A stretch of 64,000 bases of DNA from Loripinus fragilis (GCA_964019695.1 OZ026520.1:92260913-92324912), one strand, 5' to 3'. Positions 11,583 through 23,874 are shown, counted from the first letter of the stretch. Translations and numbers: made by a program. Notes: generated by a model not told the origin, from the letters alone.

Positions 11583-11673
11583 TTGCAGGGATTAGCTTCT
11601 TATCTATTTCATCAATATTATTGCCTACGCGTAAATCGGGTATACGCCGAGATAAATACCTTTCTGCCGCCAT
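11583..11673 (-). CDS. Possible first coding exon, unknown gene
   Basis: On the minus strand GAAAATGGCGGCAGAAAGG gives a start codon in a purine-rich context. A 30-codon frame follows, beginning MAAERYLSRRIPDL and continuing GNNIDEIDKKLIPA. It reaches a CAA|GTATAC donor-like site. The residue composition is protein-like, and the AAnATGGCGGC start context is a common YY1 site in animal first exons. I found no following exon, so this may be chance. A second AAGATGGCGGC lies upstream on the same strand near 11,874-11,886. Confidence 0.28.
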
Positions 11674-11699
11674 TTTCAAAGAGGCTGTTCATAGCGATG

Positions 11700-12580
11700 A
11701 TTCATAGGAAAGTTTGATGTTAAAACCGTGAATATTCAATATATGTGGAGAAAATTCTTACGGAATTTACGAGAATAAGTTTTTAAGTATATCTCATATG
11801 AGTTATGTTGGAATAAAATCCGTGGATAATGGTTAATTTTCGTGTTATTTTGGACAGATTGTGTTGTTTACAAGCCGCCATCTTGAAAATGGTGGATATT
11901 AGAATTTGAATGAGCTACTTGTCACTTTAACTGTGGCAATTTGAAGCGCTCAATGAGTGTAATTCTTTAAATTCCTAAACGTTGATATATTTGTCCTAAG
12001 TTTGCATTTTGTAGAATATCATTATATTGCAAACTTTTGTTGCAGAGACGATATGAAAAAGAGGCAAAATGATAACTTTTCGTACTACATCTGTTTATTC
12101 TATACCATTGAAATAGTCGGTTGTAGAGCTAATTGATGTGAGTAGATTTGATATACTTAACACTTGATACGTAAATTACACATTTCGGAACTAAAATTTT
12201 AAATTTTTTAGCAAAAACAAAATAAAATCATGCAGATAAGATGCTAGCAAAATCGTCTTTCTTTCATTTTTCCGCATAACGTTCCACTCTACGGAGGTGT
12301 CCCAACACTGGGAACCTAAACATTGCCTCTAATGTACAATGGGAATTTAGCCACATTTGCAGGGTTAAAAAGCGTGAAAACATACATTTAATTATAAATG
12401 ATGATTTGTCAACCATAGATACACTTCATTTCATTTAAAAAGCGTTTGTTTAACAATTAACAATGTAGTTGGTAAGACAGCTGTGAGCAGTAATTATTTC
12501 CATGACTGCGTTAAATATCTATTCAACCAAAACGACTGACAATAATAGCCAATTTAAGAATTAAACAAAAGATACTGAAT
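11700..12580. other. Non-coding stretch, possible promoter zone for the minus strand
   Basis: Contains the second YY1-like motif (GCCGCCATCTTG on the plus strand near 11,874). No coding segment or repeat ends recognised. Confidence 0.3.
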
Positions 12581-12586
12581 TTCTAT

Positions 12587-12798
12587 TTAACTCATTTACG
12601 CCCTCTCCACTCAATTGGACCAGACGATTTCGTTTTAAGGGGTGTTGGTGTCATTTTCATTTTCTTAAACTTTTATAGAACATTCTGTAAGCAAACGGTG
12701 GAGACCCTGATCAGATACCGCGTTCTGCTGGGTCTCATCTGGTTCTGCACTGTTTACCTATGCCCCACAAAAAGGACGTTAGGCATATGTGGGTTAAT
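12587..12798. mobile_element. piggyBac-like MITE with TTAA flanks
   Basis: TTAA followed by CTCATTTACGCC at the left faces GGCATATGTGGG followed by TTAA at the right. The inner part has the hairpin pair GACCCTGATCAGA and GGTCTCATCTGG, as in the CCAGATCAG family. The termini are imperfect. Confidence 0.55.
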
Positions 12799-12907
12799 TG
12801 CGTTGTATGAAAAAATGCCTTTTTCCATGTCTGAGAAATGAAGAAAAGCCTGATGCGTTATCTTTTTTCTTGGGTATTTTTTTCTGACAACACTAGATTG
12901 TTTGGTA

Positions 12908-13193
12908 TCATATGGGCCTCGTTGTGAGAAAAACTGTTTTCCGGGGTGGGGGGGGGGGGGGGGGGGGGGGGGAAGGTGTTTCGACAAAGAGTGTTTCAAA
13001 CCAGTCTCCTCAGCTAAAGAGACTAGCTTGAAAATTGAAATTTCACCTGCAGCAAGTTTCGTATGATACTTTCCAAAAAGCAAAAAAAAAGGCGCTGATC
13101 AGACTGCGCGGATGCGCAGGCTGGTCTGCACCTGTGTTGTTCACAAACCCCCGAAGACAGGGTTTCTCGCGTCGAGGCCCATATTATAGCTGT
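12908..13193. mobile_element. Foldback MITE with TATGGGCCTCG termini
   Basis: TATGGGCCTCG with a GAGAAAA arm faces TTTCTCGCGTCGAGGCCCATA. The interior contains GCGCTGATCAGACTGCGC...GCAGGCTGGTCTGCAC. Related copies lie at 43,505-43,735 and 50,628-50,798. A 25-base G run (12,948-12,972) sits in the left half. Confidence 0.75.
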
Positions 13194-13199
13194 ATTTAT

Positions 13200-13885
13200 G
13201 ATCCGTGCAATAGTGAATGAACTGCATCCCACGTTTTTTTTTTGTTTTGTTTTTTTAAATTCTCATCGAAAGTTCATTCTCTTTTGTTGAATAGTTTTAC
13301 ATTTCATTTGTTTTACCAAGCGATGTTTGGCTAATTAGCGCTCATAACCACGGACGTATATTGCGGGTGGTGGGGGGGGGGGGTAAATTTAAGATCCGTC
13401 AAAGGACACGGATAAGATGGAAATCCTTGGTTCATTTCTTCCGCGGAATTAATTTACTTTTTACCGGAACAACATCGTGTTTGGTATCAAATTGCAGCTT
13501 AGAAGCTTCTCCATAAAACGGTGCTATTCTTTCAGACCTATCGCTTCTTACCGAGATGCTAGGGGCGAAGAAACACATGCCCATACACATGCGCATCTCT
13601 TTCTCGTTAAGTGATTCGTCACTTTATCGGAAATTGCCTGCCGCCTACCTGGATTTCAGCGCGGCAAAGATCAAATAACGATTATCGGTAAATCTATTGG
13701 TGTTTCCAGTCCAGGTTATATAACGTCCATGGACCAAGCAAGGGATTAACACCTTGCACGGCCCTGGTAGAATGCATCTCCTTGATCCACAAAATGATGT
13801 ATCATGTTGACAGGTAAAGACACTGCACCCCCCCCCCCCCCCAAAAAAAAACAAAAACAAAAAAAACATATATCATATTAAAGGC
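13200..13885. other. Non-coding stretch with G and C homopolymers
   Basis: A G run lies near 13,370 and a C run near 13,828, followed by poly-A. No repeat ends or coding signal recognised. Confidence 0.4.
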
Positions 13886-13887
13886 AG

Positions 13888-14285
13888 GGATTTTCCTAGC
13901 TTTCTGAAGTCGGGGCAAGGGGCCTGTTGCATTAGGGGGGAAATGCAATTGGACCATCAAAATTGGGAAAAGAACCGCCATTTAAAGTGGGTTAAAATTA
14001 TGAGTGTAAAGCTGTAACATATTTGTTGCTTTAATTTCCCATCATAAAAACCCATGGAAATTTGCATAGCAATGTGGATGAAAACATGTTTTCATTCACA
14101 TTTTTATGAAAAATTTCATGTAACTGTAGCTTTGCTATTTTTGTTCAGATTTCATGAAATTTTTACCAAAATGTAGAACTAAGAAACTGGGAATGATGTA
14201 CACCATTTTGGGAAGGTTTTGCTGATTTTGGAATTGGGAAGTGGCCGATATTAGGCCCCAAATCAGGCCTAGGAAAATCCCTGTT
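13888..14285. mobile_element. TIR element with CAGGGATTTTCCTAG ends
   Basis: CAGGGATTTTCCTAG faces CTAGGAAAATCCCTG, a 15-bp exact inverted terminus. The interior has GAAAACATGTTTTCATTC and a long A/T-rich hairpin. Related copies are at 25,054-25,465 and, more degenerate, 32,462-32,829. Non-coding. Confidence 0.8.
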
Positions 14286-14365
14286 AGGGACCAGTGATTG
14301 ATCACTTTCTAGCTATTGACTCTTTATTCTCTAGGAATATCAGAGGCAAATAATTAGGTGCATGC

Positions 14366-14696
14366 TCGGATCCAGAGGGGGCAGGGGGTCTGGACCTCCC
14401 TTGAAAACACAAAATTATATGTTGTTTTAGCAACACTGGTCCGGTTCCCTTGGAAAATCACAAAACTACCAAGCCAGCATTCCTTGTTGGGCTATCATCG
14501 GCCCACAAACGAAACGCCATTTAAATGGCGTTTTGTTGGTGGGCTGATAATGGCCCACTTTAAGTGTTATATGGATCCTCTGTCCTCCTCTCATCAACTT
14601 AAAAAAAAACAAACAAAAAAAACAAAAAAAAACAACAACAACAACTTTTGTCAGAGTTGGACCCCCTCTGACAAAACTTTCTGGATTCGCACATGA
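14366..14696. mobile_element. MITE with GGATCCAGA-type ends and a central hairpin
   Basis: It starts GCTCGGATCCAGAGGGGGC and ends CAAAACTTTCTGGATTCGCAC. The centre is GAAACGCCATTTAAATGGCGTTTTG, flanked by inverted GGCCCA arms. Relatives lie at about 34,858, 41,757, 44,520, 48,110 and 48,310. Many retain paired GGGGTCC/GGACCCC arms with long G or C runs. Confidence 0.7.
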
Positions 14697-14857
14697 GGTG
14701 CATAGTTTTACCTCACAAATTAAAACAAAAACATATTTCAATAGGGTTTCTAAATTCTATCCTGCATTTTCTAGCTCTTGAAGTAGAGGGGGTCTTCTTA
14801 GTCGGACTACTTACCTGCCATCAATTCAATAGGTTCTCTAAGATGAAACTGTTTAAG

Positions 14858-15027
14858 AAACAGATCAGCTCTAACAGTGAATTGTTGAGTAATGATTCAC
14901 TGTTTGGAGGTCAGATGTAAAGAAGATCAAATCACTCACCCATAGCGGGAGTGATTTATCATAGTACAACTGACAGACAAACAGTGAATTATTACTCAAC
15001 AATTCACGCAATAGAGCTGATCTATTT
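14858..15027. mobile_element. Foldback element, about 170 bp
   Basis: GATCAGCTCTAACAGTGAAT with TTGTTGAGTAAT faces ATTACTCAACAATTCACGC followed by AGAGCTGATC. A second inner stem is TCACTGTTTG. No coding content. Confidence 0.7.
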
Positions 15028-15192
15028 CGATTCTAACACACAATAAACAAGGAGACACATTTGAAGTCTTCAGCCTCTCCTAACTTTCCGCCATTGCACT
15101 GAAGAAATCCTGCCAATACTTGGACTGTGTCATATACGTTTACATATATTTGCAAGGGTGCAAAATGATGTTACACCGTCTAATGTCATGAC

Positions 15193-15223
15193 TGACGTCA
15201 TTTTGCAGCAACAAATGACGTCA
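15193..15223. promoter_or_regulatory. Paired CRE-like palindromes TGACGTCA
   Basis: Two exact TGACGTCA octamers start at 15,193 and 15,216, 23 bp apart. The octamer is the known CREB/ATF consensus. No gene start is identified nearby, so function is unsupported. Confidence 0.3.
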
Positions 15224-15644
15224 GCTAGCGCACATTTTCCTTGCGCTTTCAAAAGTGTGAATTATTGTTTGATACATCACGTTTTTTTAGCATTGACGCT
15301 ATAGGTGAGGTGTGTTAGAATTACATTTATTGAGACTTGTTTAAAAGATTATCCACACTACATACCAAACAGATATAGGGCACATTCCCAATTCTATGCA
15401 ATACCATTGCTACTGGTTTTAACTGTGATCTCGGTGCAATTTTCTCATCAGTTACCTTATTTTATACATTTTCACCATATCATTTTTCGGCCTTATTTCT
15501 TTTATCCTGTGAAACATTTCCAAGTTGCATTTCATGGAGAGAGATACACAATAAATACTCTTTGTTTATAAATGCTAAAACTAACGGTACCATGTCATTA
15601 CGATGTTTGTAGGAGAAAAGAGGGTGATCAATCACTGGTAACCT

Positions 15645-17040
15645 TGACCACAATATGCACTGCATGGATAGTAATTGTGTTCACATGAGGTTATTGAAGA
15701 TATTTCATGATGATATCATAAAATGACATGTTGTAAAACACGACAAAGGCTCAAACTTGCGTAGAGTATAATCACAGTGTACATCCGATATTGATAATTC
15801 GGTAGCAAAACGGTCGGATACGGAGAAAACAGTTGTTTACTGTCGCACGCGACATTTGGCGGGTAAGGTGTTTCTGTATTTTATTCATTGAATACCTTGA
15901 ATTTGAATGCCAGGTTTTAACAGTGAGTTATACTTTGATCGTCGCCTTCTAGTTACCCATCTACCAAAAGTTTTTGTACTGTATTTATCATTTTATTTGG
16001 TTGCTTGGTTACACGTGGCATACGGAAGATTTCAGTCGGTGTATTTCAGTTTGATATGGCCAATATCGGACGGTAGATACGGAGAAATCAATCGTTTTGG
16101 CATACTTTTATGAAACGGATCTGAGGCAGACGTTGCATGTGTAAATTCATAGTCTTGATAGAGCATTGATCAATCTTAGTGCTGGTACATGTACATTCCA
16201 GGAAACTGATACTGTATATCTCAGGAACGCGGCTATCTAGTACTGGTTCTACCCAGGATCAGGCTACTCAATTAGTACTGCATCTTCACCAGCGAAGGTT
16301 TCGTCGTATCTACCGTTAGATTAGACAATCGCAACCCTTGGTAGGACAAGATGTTAGTACTGGTACATCGCAGGAAACAGATACTACTTAGTTCCTGATT
16401 AAACTCAGGAAGCAGGCTCAGGTTCGAGAAAGGTGTCGTTTTTTAAATTAAGCATAGCAGACTTGGGTCTAGCTTGTTGCTGGTGTAATTGAAGACAGCA
16501 ATGCAATTGGGGTCTGGTCTGAGAAATGTGATTGGTGTTCATAAACCATTTCTAAATGTCGCTAGGAGGCAAATCAAACACATACAGGCACTAATACAAA
16601 ACACACGTTCTGGTCCATGTGTATGAGGCGAGGTTCGGGCCAGCCAGCTTATCGCCCCCTGATTAGCTCCACAAGGGAGCCACCAAACGCTCACACTACT
16701 AAAACACAAACGCCTCCACTTGGCCATTTTGGCAGGCCATTCACCCAGCGATAATGTTGACACTGTCCAACGTCTGGATTGCGCCTGATGATGCCCTATG
16801 ATTCCCTCCTCATCCTACTTGGCAACAAATTGATCAACTTGCTGGACGATCCTGGAACCACGGTTTGGCTATTGTGGCTCTAGGAAAAAGCACACAACTG
16901 TATATTCAAGTGCACTGCAGACTAGATCTTATCATAGACTGAAGTAAACACTATGAACTTGCGCTGACCAGACTGCTCCCAGGGGGCAGTCTGATCTGAG
17001 TCCATATTGTTCGCCATATCAACTATGTAAAAATAAGCAG
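15645..17040. other. Unassigned non-coding stretch
   Basis: Contains one GACCAGACTGCTCCC...GGGGCAGTCTGATCTGAGTC hairpin (about 16,965-17,005) of the widespread CCAGATCAG family. Otherwise I recognise nothing. Confidence 0.4.
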
Positions 17041-17044
17041 ATGT

Positions 17045-17184
17045 TTTAGTCATATCAGGACGGTTCTTCCTTGGTTAAACCAGTACTGCTAAGCAGAGGA
17101 TAAAGTGTCTTACTCATGGATACATGCAGTGCCTCCCCGCAACTTCTTGATCTCAAGGCAAGCTCTCTATCACTGAGCCACTTC
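17045..17184 (-). repeat. tRNA-derived SINE copy
   Basis: On the minus strand it reads AGTGGCTCAGTGATAGAGAG (A-box-like), then TTGAGATCAAGAAGTTGCGG, GCACTGCATG..., and GTACTGGTTTAACC. This is the shared consensus of at least ten copies in the window. It abuts a GAT microsatellite at its head. Confidence 0.75.
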
Positions 17185-17205
17185 GATGATGATGATGATG
17201 ATGTA

Positions 17206-17248
<43 letters not shown>

Positions 17249-17260
17249 GGGGGGGGGGGG
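17185..17260. repeat. GAT microsatellite followed by a G run
   Basis: About 20 GAT/ATG units with one interruption run directly into 12 G residues (17,249-17,260). Confidence 0.95.
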
Positions 17261-19214
17261 TGGGGAGAAGGGTGATCATTTAAAAAACTTAATTCGTTAC
17301 ATCTAGGACAATAGCTATGTTTAAGATAGTCTACACGCATATATTTTAAAGCCCTTTGTCATTTAAAATTAAACAATTTGAATAGGCCATCATCCTGGAC
17401 ACTGTCAGCTAGACAATAAAGACCATGAGCTGCTTATAAACCCCCTCCCCCCAGGGGGAATTTTGTACACTATGATTTTCTAAAACTACACTATATATGA
17501 CGTCAAATTACACATGTTAGCCCTCTGGCAGTTGGGGCGTTACTGTGTTACAGCATTGTTAACTAGATTACCCTATAACAGCTTCCAATCCTCTTGACAA
17601 GTTGTGCAAATACAAACCTATACCTAAATTTTATTTATCGACGTGCTGATGACCTTAAAATCACTTACTTAAATGCAGCAAACAGCTACCATGCATCAAA
17701 ATAACTTTGTTTATTATATTGCAGTTATATACGTTACTTACTTTAAAATATACTACTATTTAGTGTTGTGCTATCACTAGACCATGGACTGCCAAAATAT
17801 ATCTGAGGGGGAATTTTATGCGCTATAATTTTCTTAACCACATTACATAAGCCACAAGATAATGCATGTTACCTTTTTATGGGTTGAGGCGTTACCCTGC
17901 AAAAGCAGAGTTTAATGCGTTACCCTAAAATAATAGGAAATCCTATAGTATTATATCAAACTGTCTTTTATTCTTACATATCAATTTTATCTTGTAATTG
18001 AAATTAAATGACTAGAGATATAAGTTTAACATATTTAGGCACCTTTTATGACTGTTTCATACGTTACATTTCTTTAAATACATTATTTAGTGCAATATTA
18101 GCATCAAATGAGGTTAAACTGCTAGAGGATGTTGATAATTGCCATTTGAGGGCTCAATTAAATGATAGAAACAATAAATATAGCCTTTTTAACACAAAAT
18201 TTAAGTGGGATTAAACTCTGACAAAGGTATGGGTGATAAAAAGTAAGAAACTTGAACTCAAAGCACATAAAATGCCATTTCAATTAAGGCTGTTTTATCG
18301 AATATATGTAAACATCAATTACAGAAAATGCTTAATTCAATGATCAAATTATGTTTCTTAAATGCTTAAATAATATCACTTAACTGTCTTAAACTTATAT
18401 ATGCTTAATTATTTTTATACATGAAATGATACACTGTATATGCAAGACATTTTCCTCACTGTCTACAGTTCAAGTTAGATGAAACATGATATTAAGTATG
18501 TAGTAGATTAGTAAGATCTATTGACAATTGTGTTAACAAACAAAATACGTATATAGCTTATCCGCTTTTGGTTTCATCAACTATATTGATAACAATCAAG
18601 GAAAGCTACCTTACAATTTCTAAAATTGAAGTTATTTTAAGCATGGTCAAAATCGAGAAATAAAGAATTAAATCAGGTGTTTATCCTTTGAACAAAAACT
18701 AAAGTTTTTGTTTTTTTTTAAATCATAGTGATTTCTGACCCATATATGGTACCCACCATGCCAAACTTATGGTTATATCCCCTCTGGTAATGCGTCCCAC
18801 TATATCTATAGCATGTCCAGTATACACTTTATCTTGGTAACATGCATAAGACAAATATTTTAATAGTTTCATCTGGTTATACAATTTTGTGAAGCAATGA
18901 AAAATGACAGCATAAGTGATGTTCTAAAGGATCTGTGTTAGTCATATATTTAAAAAGGATAATACATAGAAAGCGCCATTGCATTGTTAGTATTGTATTG
19001 TAGATATGACTAAATGAATGGACTTGAATAATTCACTTGTAATTTTGCTTTGAGTTATTTCTGTCAATTATACTTAGTCTAACAGTGAAATTTTGTTTTA
19101 TTTGTATCAAGCATGCCAAGTGAAAATATGATCATGGTTACAAAATTACATCCTTTTAATCATTTGCATAATTTGAATCAAGCTAAATAGAATGTAACTA
19201 GTAACACGGAGAAT

Positions 19215-19440
19215 AAATCAAATGAGCCAACACATTTGATTTTGGTACTTATCACAGTTTCAAGAAATGACGGCTCATGTTAGCCTGTGTAAATGTGTAG
19301 ACTCACCAGAGCCTTTGTTGCTTGCATACACTAAAGATAGATACAGACCAGAATTAAGACAACTGGCTCTACTGCGTCAGCACAGACAATTAATGCTGGC
19401 ATTTGCCAATATGTGATAAGTACCAAAATCTCACATGCTG
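19215..19440. mobile_element. Foldback MITE, about 225 bp
   Basis: CACATTTGATTTTGGTACTTATCAC faces GTGATAAGTACCAAAATCTCACATG, a near-perfect 24-bp inverted terminus. Non-coding interior. Confidence 0.75.
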
Positions 19441-19444
19441 GCCA

Positions 19445-21925
19445 AATCTTCATTTGAGTACTTAATATATTACATTAAATAAGATCAGCAAGTATTATTC
19501 TATCTAAATGGAATAATTTTATACTTTTGCTACTGTCAAAGAACAAATCTGGGATATGGTTTCAATATTTGATATACTATATCATACACACATGTAACAC
19601 ATATGACAATAATACACTGCAATATATCTGCTATTTATGAAATATTTTTCATTGTGAAAGAAATATGATTTCTTTTGGAGATAATTGCAGAAAAAGACCC
19701 ATGGAAATCAGAAATATATAGATATTTATCGACAAAATCATGTATACTTTGTTAACATTGCATGTAAGTTTATAATGGTAACACAATACCATACTTTTTT
19801 TTTCAGAACAGTTGATTTTTTGTATGTGTCCTGTTTTCAATCTCTGGTGTGTTTACAACTCATTCTATTAGTTTAATATTCATATAAAGCATTGTTATTG
19901 AGGATAATTGCAATAATTTGGTCATGCCACATTCTGTATAGTGGAAATTAGCATCAGCTGTTTTGGCATAAATTTATAAAACTAAGTAAGATCTCATGAC
20001 AGCACTGTTTTATGCTTTACTTTTCCATTACACATGCTAAAAGAACATTGTTAAATCTATTTTACATTAACTTTAATGTCAGCTGGCCAAATTGGGTCTG
20101 CCCTTATTCTGGCTGTTAAAGTCTCATAAATTTAAAAGGTATCGTAAGTAATAACTGGCCTGATTCTGTGGATATGATCCTATCAAAAGCGATCATTTAA
20201 AACACGTAAAACCCCATCATTAACACTTTTTTGCCATTTTCATGGAAGTATTTGTTCTTTGTTAATCATTTACTTATCTATATAATGTTTACATTGCTTG
20301 AGCAAATGATCAGAAATACTATGTTGATTTCATTACCAGTTTTATTCATTAAACAGTGAAGTATATGCTGAATATAACAAAGTCCATTTAAAGGTAAAAA
20401 ATAAATGTGTCACAATCTGCATATGCAAATAAGATGTCAGTACAACATTTTATTTGAAGACAAGTTCTTTAAACATTATCTGATTACATTCACTTATAAT
20501 GCATAGTTTCTAATGTAACATTTATCAAATTTTATTGTACCAACTTATATATGCTTTATTCTATCTGGATTATTAGCGCACACTTTTGTATTCTACCACC
20601 TCCAATACAACATTTAGTTAAAAAGCAGTTTTTATTACTGTAAATGAGTATACATATACAAGGAATACTAGCCTGTATTGTAACACTGGTAAATGTATAC
20701 GTCAATTTGCTGGTATTTAAGCGTATTGCCGGTACTTCATGGACCGGAAGTGGTCGATATTGGTGTAAATACTATATAGAAAAACATGCCATATGCCACA
20801 AGGACTATAGACTTCAATCATTTTTAAGCATTCAGCGTGTGCTTGGCGATCGGTACTTGAATCTATTCCTAAATGCTTACATAAACTGGTTGCATTAAAA
20901 TTATTTGGTTGCTGTTCAAAAAGTAATTGAATTAAACTAAGTGCCAAAAGTCTTCAGATAAATATAAAAGAATCTAAATCCACCTTATATAACCATTTCA
21001 GACTCAATTTAAACTGTCTTTGACATCATTTTGGACACATATAGTACTTTATGATATATCAAATATGGTAATATACGTTACTTTAACAGTTTTGACAAAA
21101 CGTGGGAATATATTTTATTTAGCTATCACTTGAGATCTCTTATATTCTTAATTAATGAAGTTTAAAAGCTATAAAGTATGCCAAATTGGTAAAATGTTTT
21201 TAAAAGTTCAAAACTATATTATTTCACAAAAGCAAATATGCTTTGACAATTTGATATAGTCTTAATATGAGATGATAAACTCCATTTCAGACAAATTATT
21301 ATCTTTATATCTATCAAACACACAAAAAAGTTTTGAAATAAATTAAAATACCCTATGCTTTATAATTTAGGGTATTAATCATAGAACGCCCTGAAGTTAA
21401 TGTAGCATACATAACATATTGGCAATCAAACATCAAAATGATATTTTACACCAGAAACAATGTTTTATATCCCCTTTCAGTCTTGCTTATCAATAGAATG
21501 CTCATATATGGTGTTTAAAAGCATAGGATAGGATTGCATGCTGTATTTTAAAATGAAAAGATTCTTACCTTACGTAACGTTTTCTTCAGGGTTGTCATAT
21601 TCAACAGCTTATTACTCTTAGAGTTTTTGTGATAGAAGCAAGCTGTTTGCAGTTTTGAAATGGCCAGTAAATTGTCTTTTAGACACATGTTATTTAAATC
21701 TAAAATATTTATTAAAAAAATTATGAAATGATGCTATTTAACAAAGTTTTAATTATTTTATAGGGTGTGGTTGAAAATGTAACGTAAATGACACCATAAT
21801 GTGCCTAAATAACTTTGACAAAGATAAATATCTGCAGGGAATCCACTGTTCTTGTATATACCATGACTATTTAGCCAGTTTGAATAGTTCAAGTACTACC
21901 TTAACAGCCTAAATTACATAATTGT
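19445..21925. other. AT-rich non-coding stretch
   Basis: Long AT-rich sequence with only chance frames. No exon or repeat end recognised. Confidence 0.45.
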
Positions 21926-22114
21926 TTTTTAATGAGGGGTAACGTAACTAACATGGTGTTACACCCAAACGCCCCCAGCCCCCAGAGGCTAACATGTTTC
22001 AAAGAGCTCATTAGATGATACGCTTTATGAAAAACATAGTCTACAAAATTCCCCCGGGGGGACCAAACCCTTGGTAGCTCATAGCCTAATAATGGGTAGT
22101 GTAATTTACTCAAT

Positions 22115-23851
22115 GCTTCGCTTCTAGTAAATGCATTATAAAAGCCAATATTGCAAAGAATTCAGCCCCAGATCAGACTGTTTATGGTCTTATTGGGTTC
22201 AATAAGGTGTGTCTGCACACACAACACTTATTTTACATAAGGGTTATTTCCTCATCCCTTCCCTCCACTGTGCATTTTATCTTAAATAGGGGGCCAAGTA
22301 CATAAATATTAATTGAATAATATCAATTGTCCTTCTGTATATCACACCGATTTTCAATAAAACTGAGCCAATACAGTCACTATTGCCATTGATAAAGTAC
22401 GTCTACCTTTGATAGTCTACGCCCATGGGTATAGACAATAATTGAGCCAGCCTATTAAAATGGATATTTGTGTGGTCTGCCTCCTGTTCTTCTTATTTTA
22501 CACATTTAACACTACTCAATTACTGGGGAAATAAACATACTCTAACAGAATACCACTTCCCTAACAAAACCATATTCATGGGCAATAGTACCCTTGCACT
22601 GTACACTAAAAGTCTGGTATCTTTCTGGTATAGTGACTGTAAACAATGGCCAGTCCATTGAACAGTGTGTACGTATAAAATATTGGCAAGAATAATCCAC
22701 AGCAAGACACTATAGAGGCCCTCTGAGAGGTTTTGAGAAATAGATGAATAATATATACTGCTAATTCATGGGCGTCAGGGATATAGTTAACACTAGTGCC
22801 AGATGCATCAAGGACGGCCTGCTACCATTGCCAAGTCCTAAGGCTGAGGTCAATACAGTATTGGCAGTCATAGACTTGGAGGGCATAGCTTTGAGTATAT
22901 GTCCCAAACATACATGGCCAAACTGAAAACAGATTTCAGAGTCGCCTCTGTACTTGTGGCACCTACACAGACAACAAAAGCCCCTATACTTCTCGTACCT
23001 GCACTTTAGAATAACAAAATGCTTAATGGGACATGGTAGAACAGACGCTTACGCATGCTCTTCATAACACATATTCTGCTACAATATCTTCGATTCTGCT
23101 ATAGCTTTTGTTTAACTGTTCAGCCCCGTATCATAAATATTTGGAATGTCTGTTCAACACCGTATAGGCCGACTGTCATCATACGTATCCGTGAAATATG
23201 CACGTGGTCTAAAACAGTGGCAATTTTGACAAGTTCAAGCTGTCGCTCAGCAACGTGTTTTAATCGATGTTTGCACAAGAGACTGGGCTACGATCAGCCA
23301 AAAACCATCACCTGAAACGATGCTTGCTTCATTGTAAAAAGTAGTCGCAAATGCAACAGATCCTAAACGAGGCTGTATTTTTAAACATTTTTATCTAGTT
23401 TTTCGCCCATCAATGAAGAAAAGAAGTAAATTTTATCGGTAGCCTATACAGTTAAATGAATCAAGAAGGCCTGCTTTGCTTCCCTCGCGAAAATGCTATA
23501 TAAATGTGAGAAAAATAGACGAAAATACTCAGCCGCCAAAAGGCACGCGCTCTGGTAAACAACTGTTTTTTCCGTATCCGTCTGTTTTCGCCGAATCGTA
23601 TGTACGGTGTGATAATGTGTATCTGATGAGGAAATTAATCAATCATGCATATTTTTGATCTTTCACTGGGCCCCTTAAGCATTTATAGCATTCAAAGCAG
23701 TATGCAATATTTCAGAAAAAATCATCATTGGGACTTGTATGAAAAGATAGACAATTAAAATAAAGAAAAGCAACAACATTTTACCTTTTTGCAATTAATT
23801 CAGTCTCAATTTGCAATGCTAAGAATAAACATGTTTTCTTTTTCCTTTCAG
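22115..23851 (+). other. 5' flank of ISY1, first exon not located
   Basis: The exon at 23,852 begins with the codon for residue 2, so the start codon must close an upstream exon directly before a GT donor. ATG|GTAGAA at 23,033-23,038 is one possible donor. It is weak and unproven. CpG content is higher around 23,150-23,290 and 23,480-23,600, a plausible start-site zone. No TATA box or transcription start is asserted. Confidence 0.3.
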
Positions 23852-23874
23852 GCAAGAAACAGTGAAAAGGCTAT
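23852..23874 (+). CDS. isy1: ISY1 exon encoding residues 2-8
   Basis: A 23-nt micro-exon between CTTTCAG and GTGAGT encodes ARNSEKA plus two bases of the next Met. It matches the ISY1 N-terminus right after the initiator. The exon is too short for ORF detection and was recognised from the protein motif and splice sites. Confidence 0.92.

Larger units (their letters stand above)
14290..15639. mobile_element. Candidate 1.35-kb region with ACCAGTGATTGATCAC inverted ends
   Basis: ACCAGTGATTGATCAC at 14,290 is exactly inverted at 15,624-15,639. Beyond 16 bp the match weakens (CTTTCT against CCTCTTTT). The span encloses a GGATCCAGA-family element (14,366-14,696) and a separate foldback (14,858-15,027). 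No transposase frame. Confidence 0.4.
17400..22110. mobile_element. Candidate 4.7-kb element with inverted CCCC-rich ends
   Basis: The left segment 17,425-17,580 (CCATGAGCTG, CCCCAGGGGGAATTTTGTA, ACATGTTAGCCCTCTGG, GGGGCGTTACTGTG) recurs inverted at 21,930-22,100 (GAGGGGTAACG, CCCCAGAGGCTAACATGT, TACAAAATTCCCCCGG, GAGCTCATAGC analogues). A third, direct copy lies at 17,775-17,920. The interior is strongly AT-rich with no coding frame. Whether this is one element or three solo repeats is unresolved. Confidence 0.45.

Noticed and set aside
11345..11707. A 120-codon plus-strand frame containing GTKQGCILAG, resembling an RT motif
   Set aside because: No other RT motif follows at the right spacing, and the rest of the frame is unlike a reverse transcriptase. 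Chance is more likely.
14358..14741. Overlapping 91-112 codon frames on both strands
   Set aside because: They lie inside a GGATCCAGA-family MITE. Similar antisense pairs occur in its other copies.
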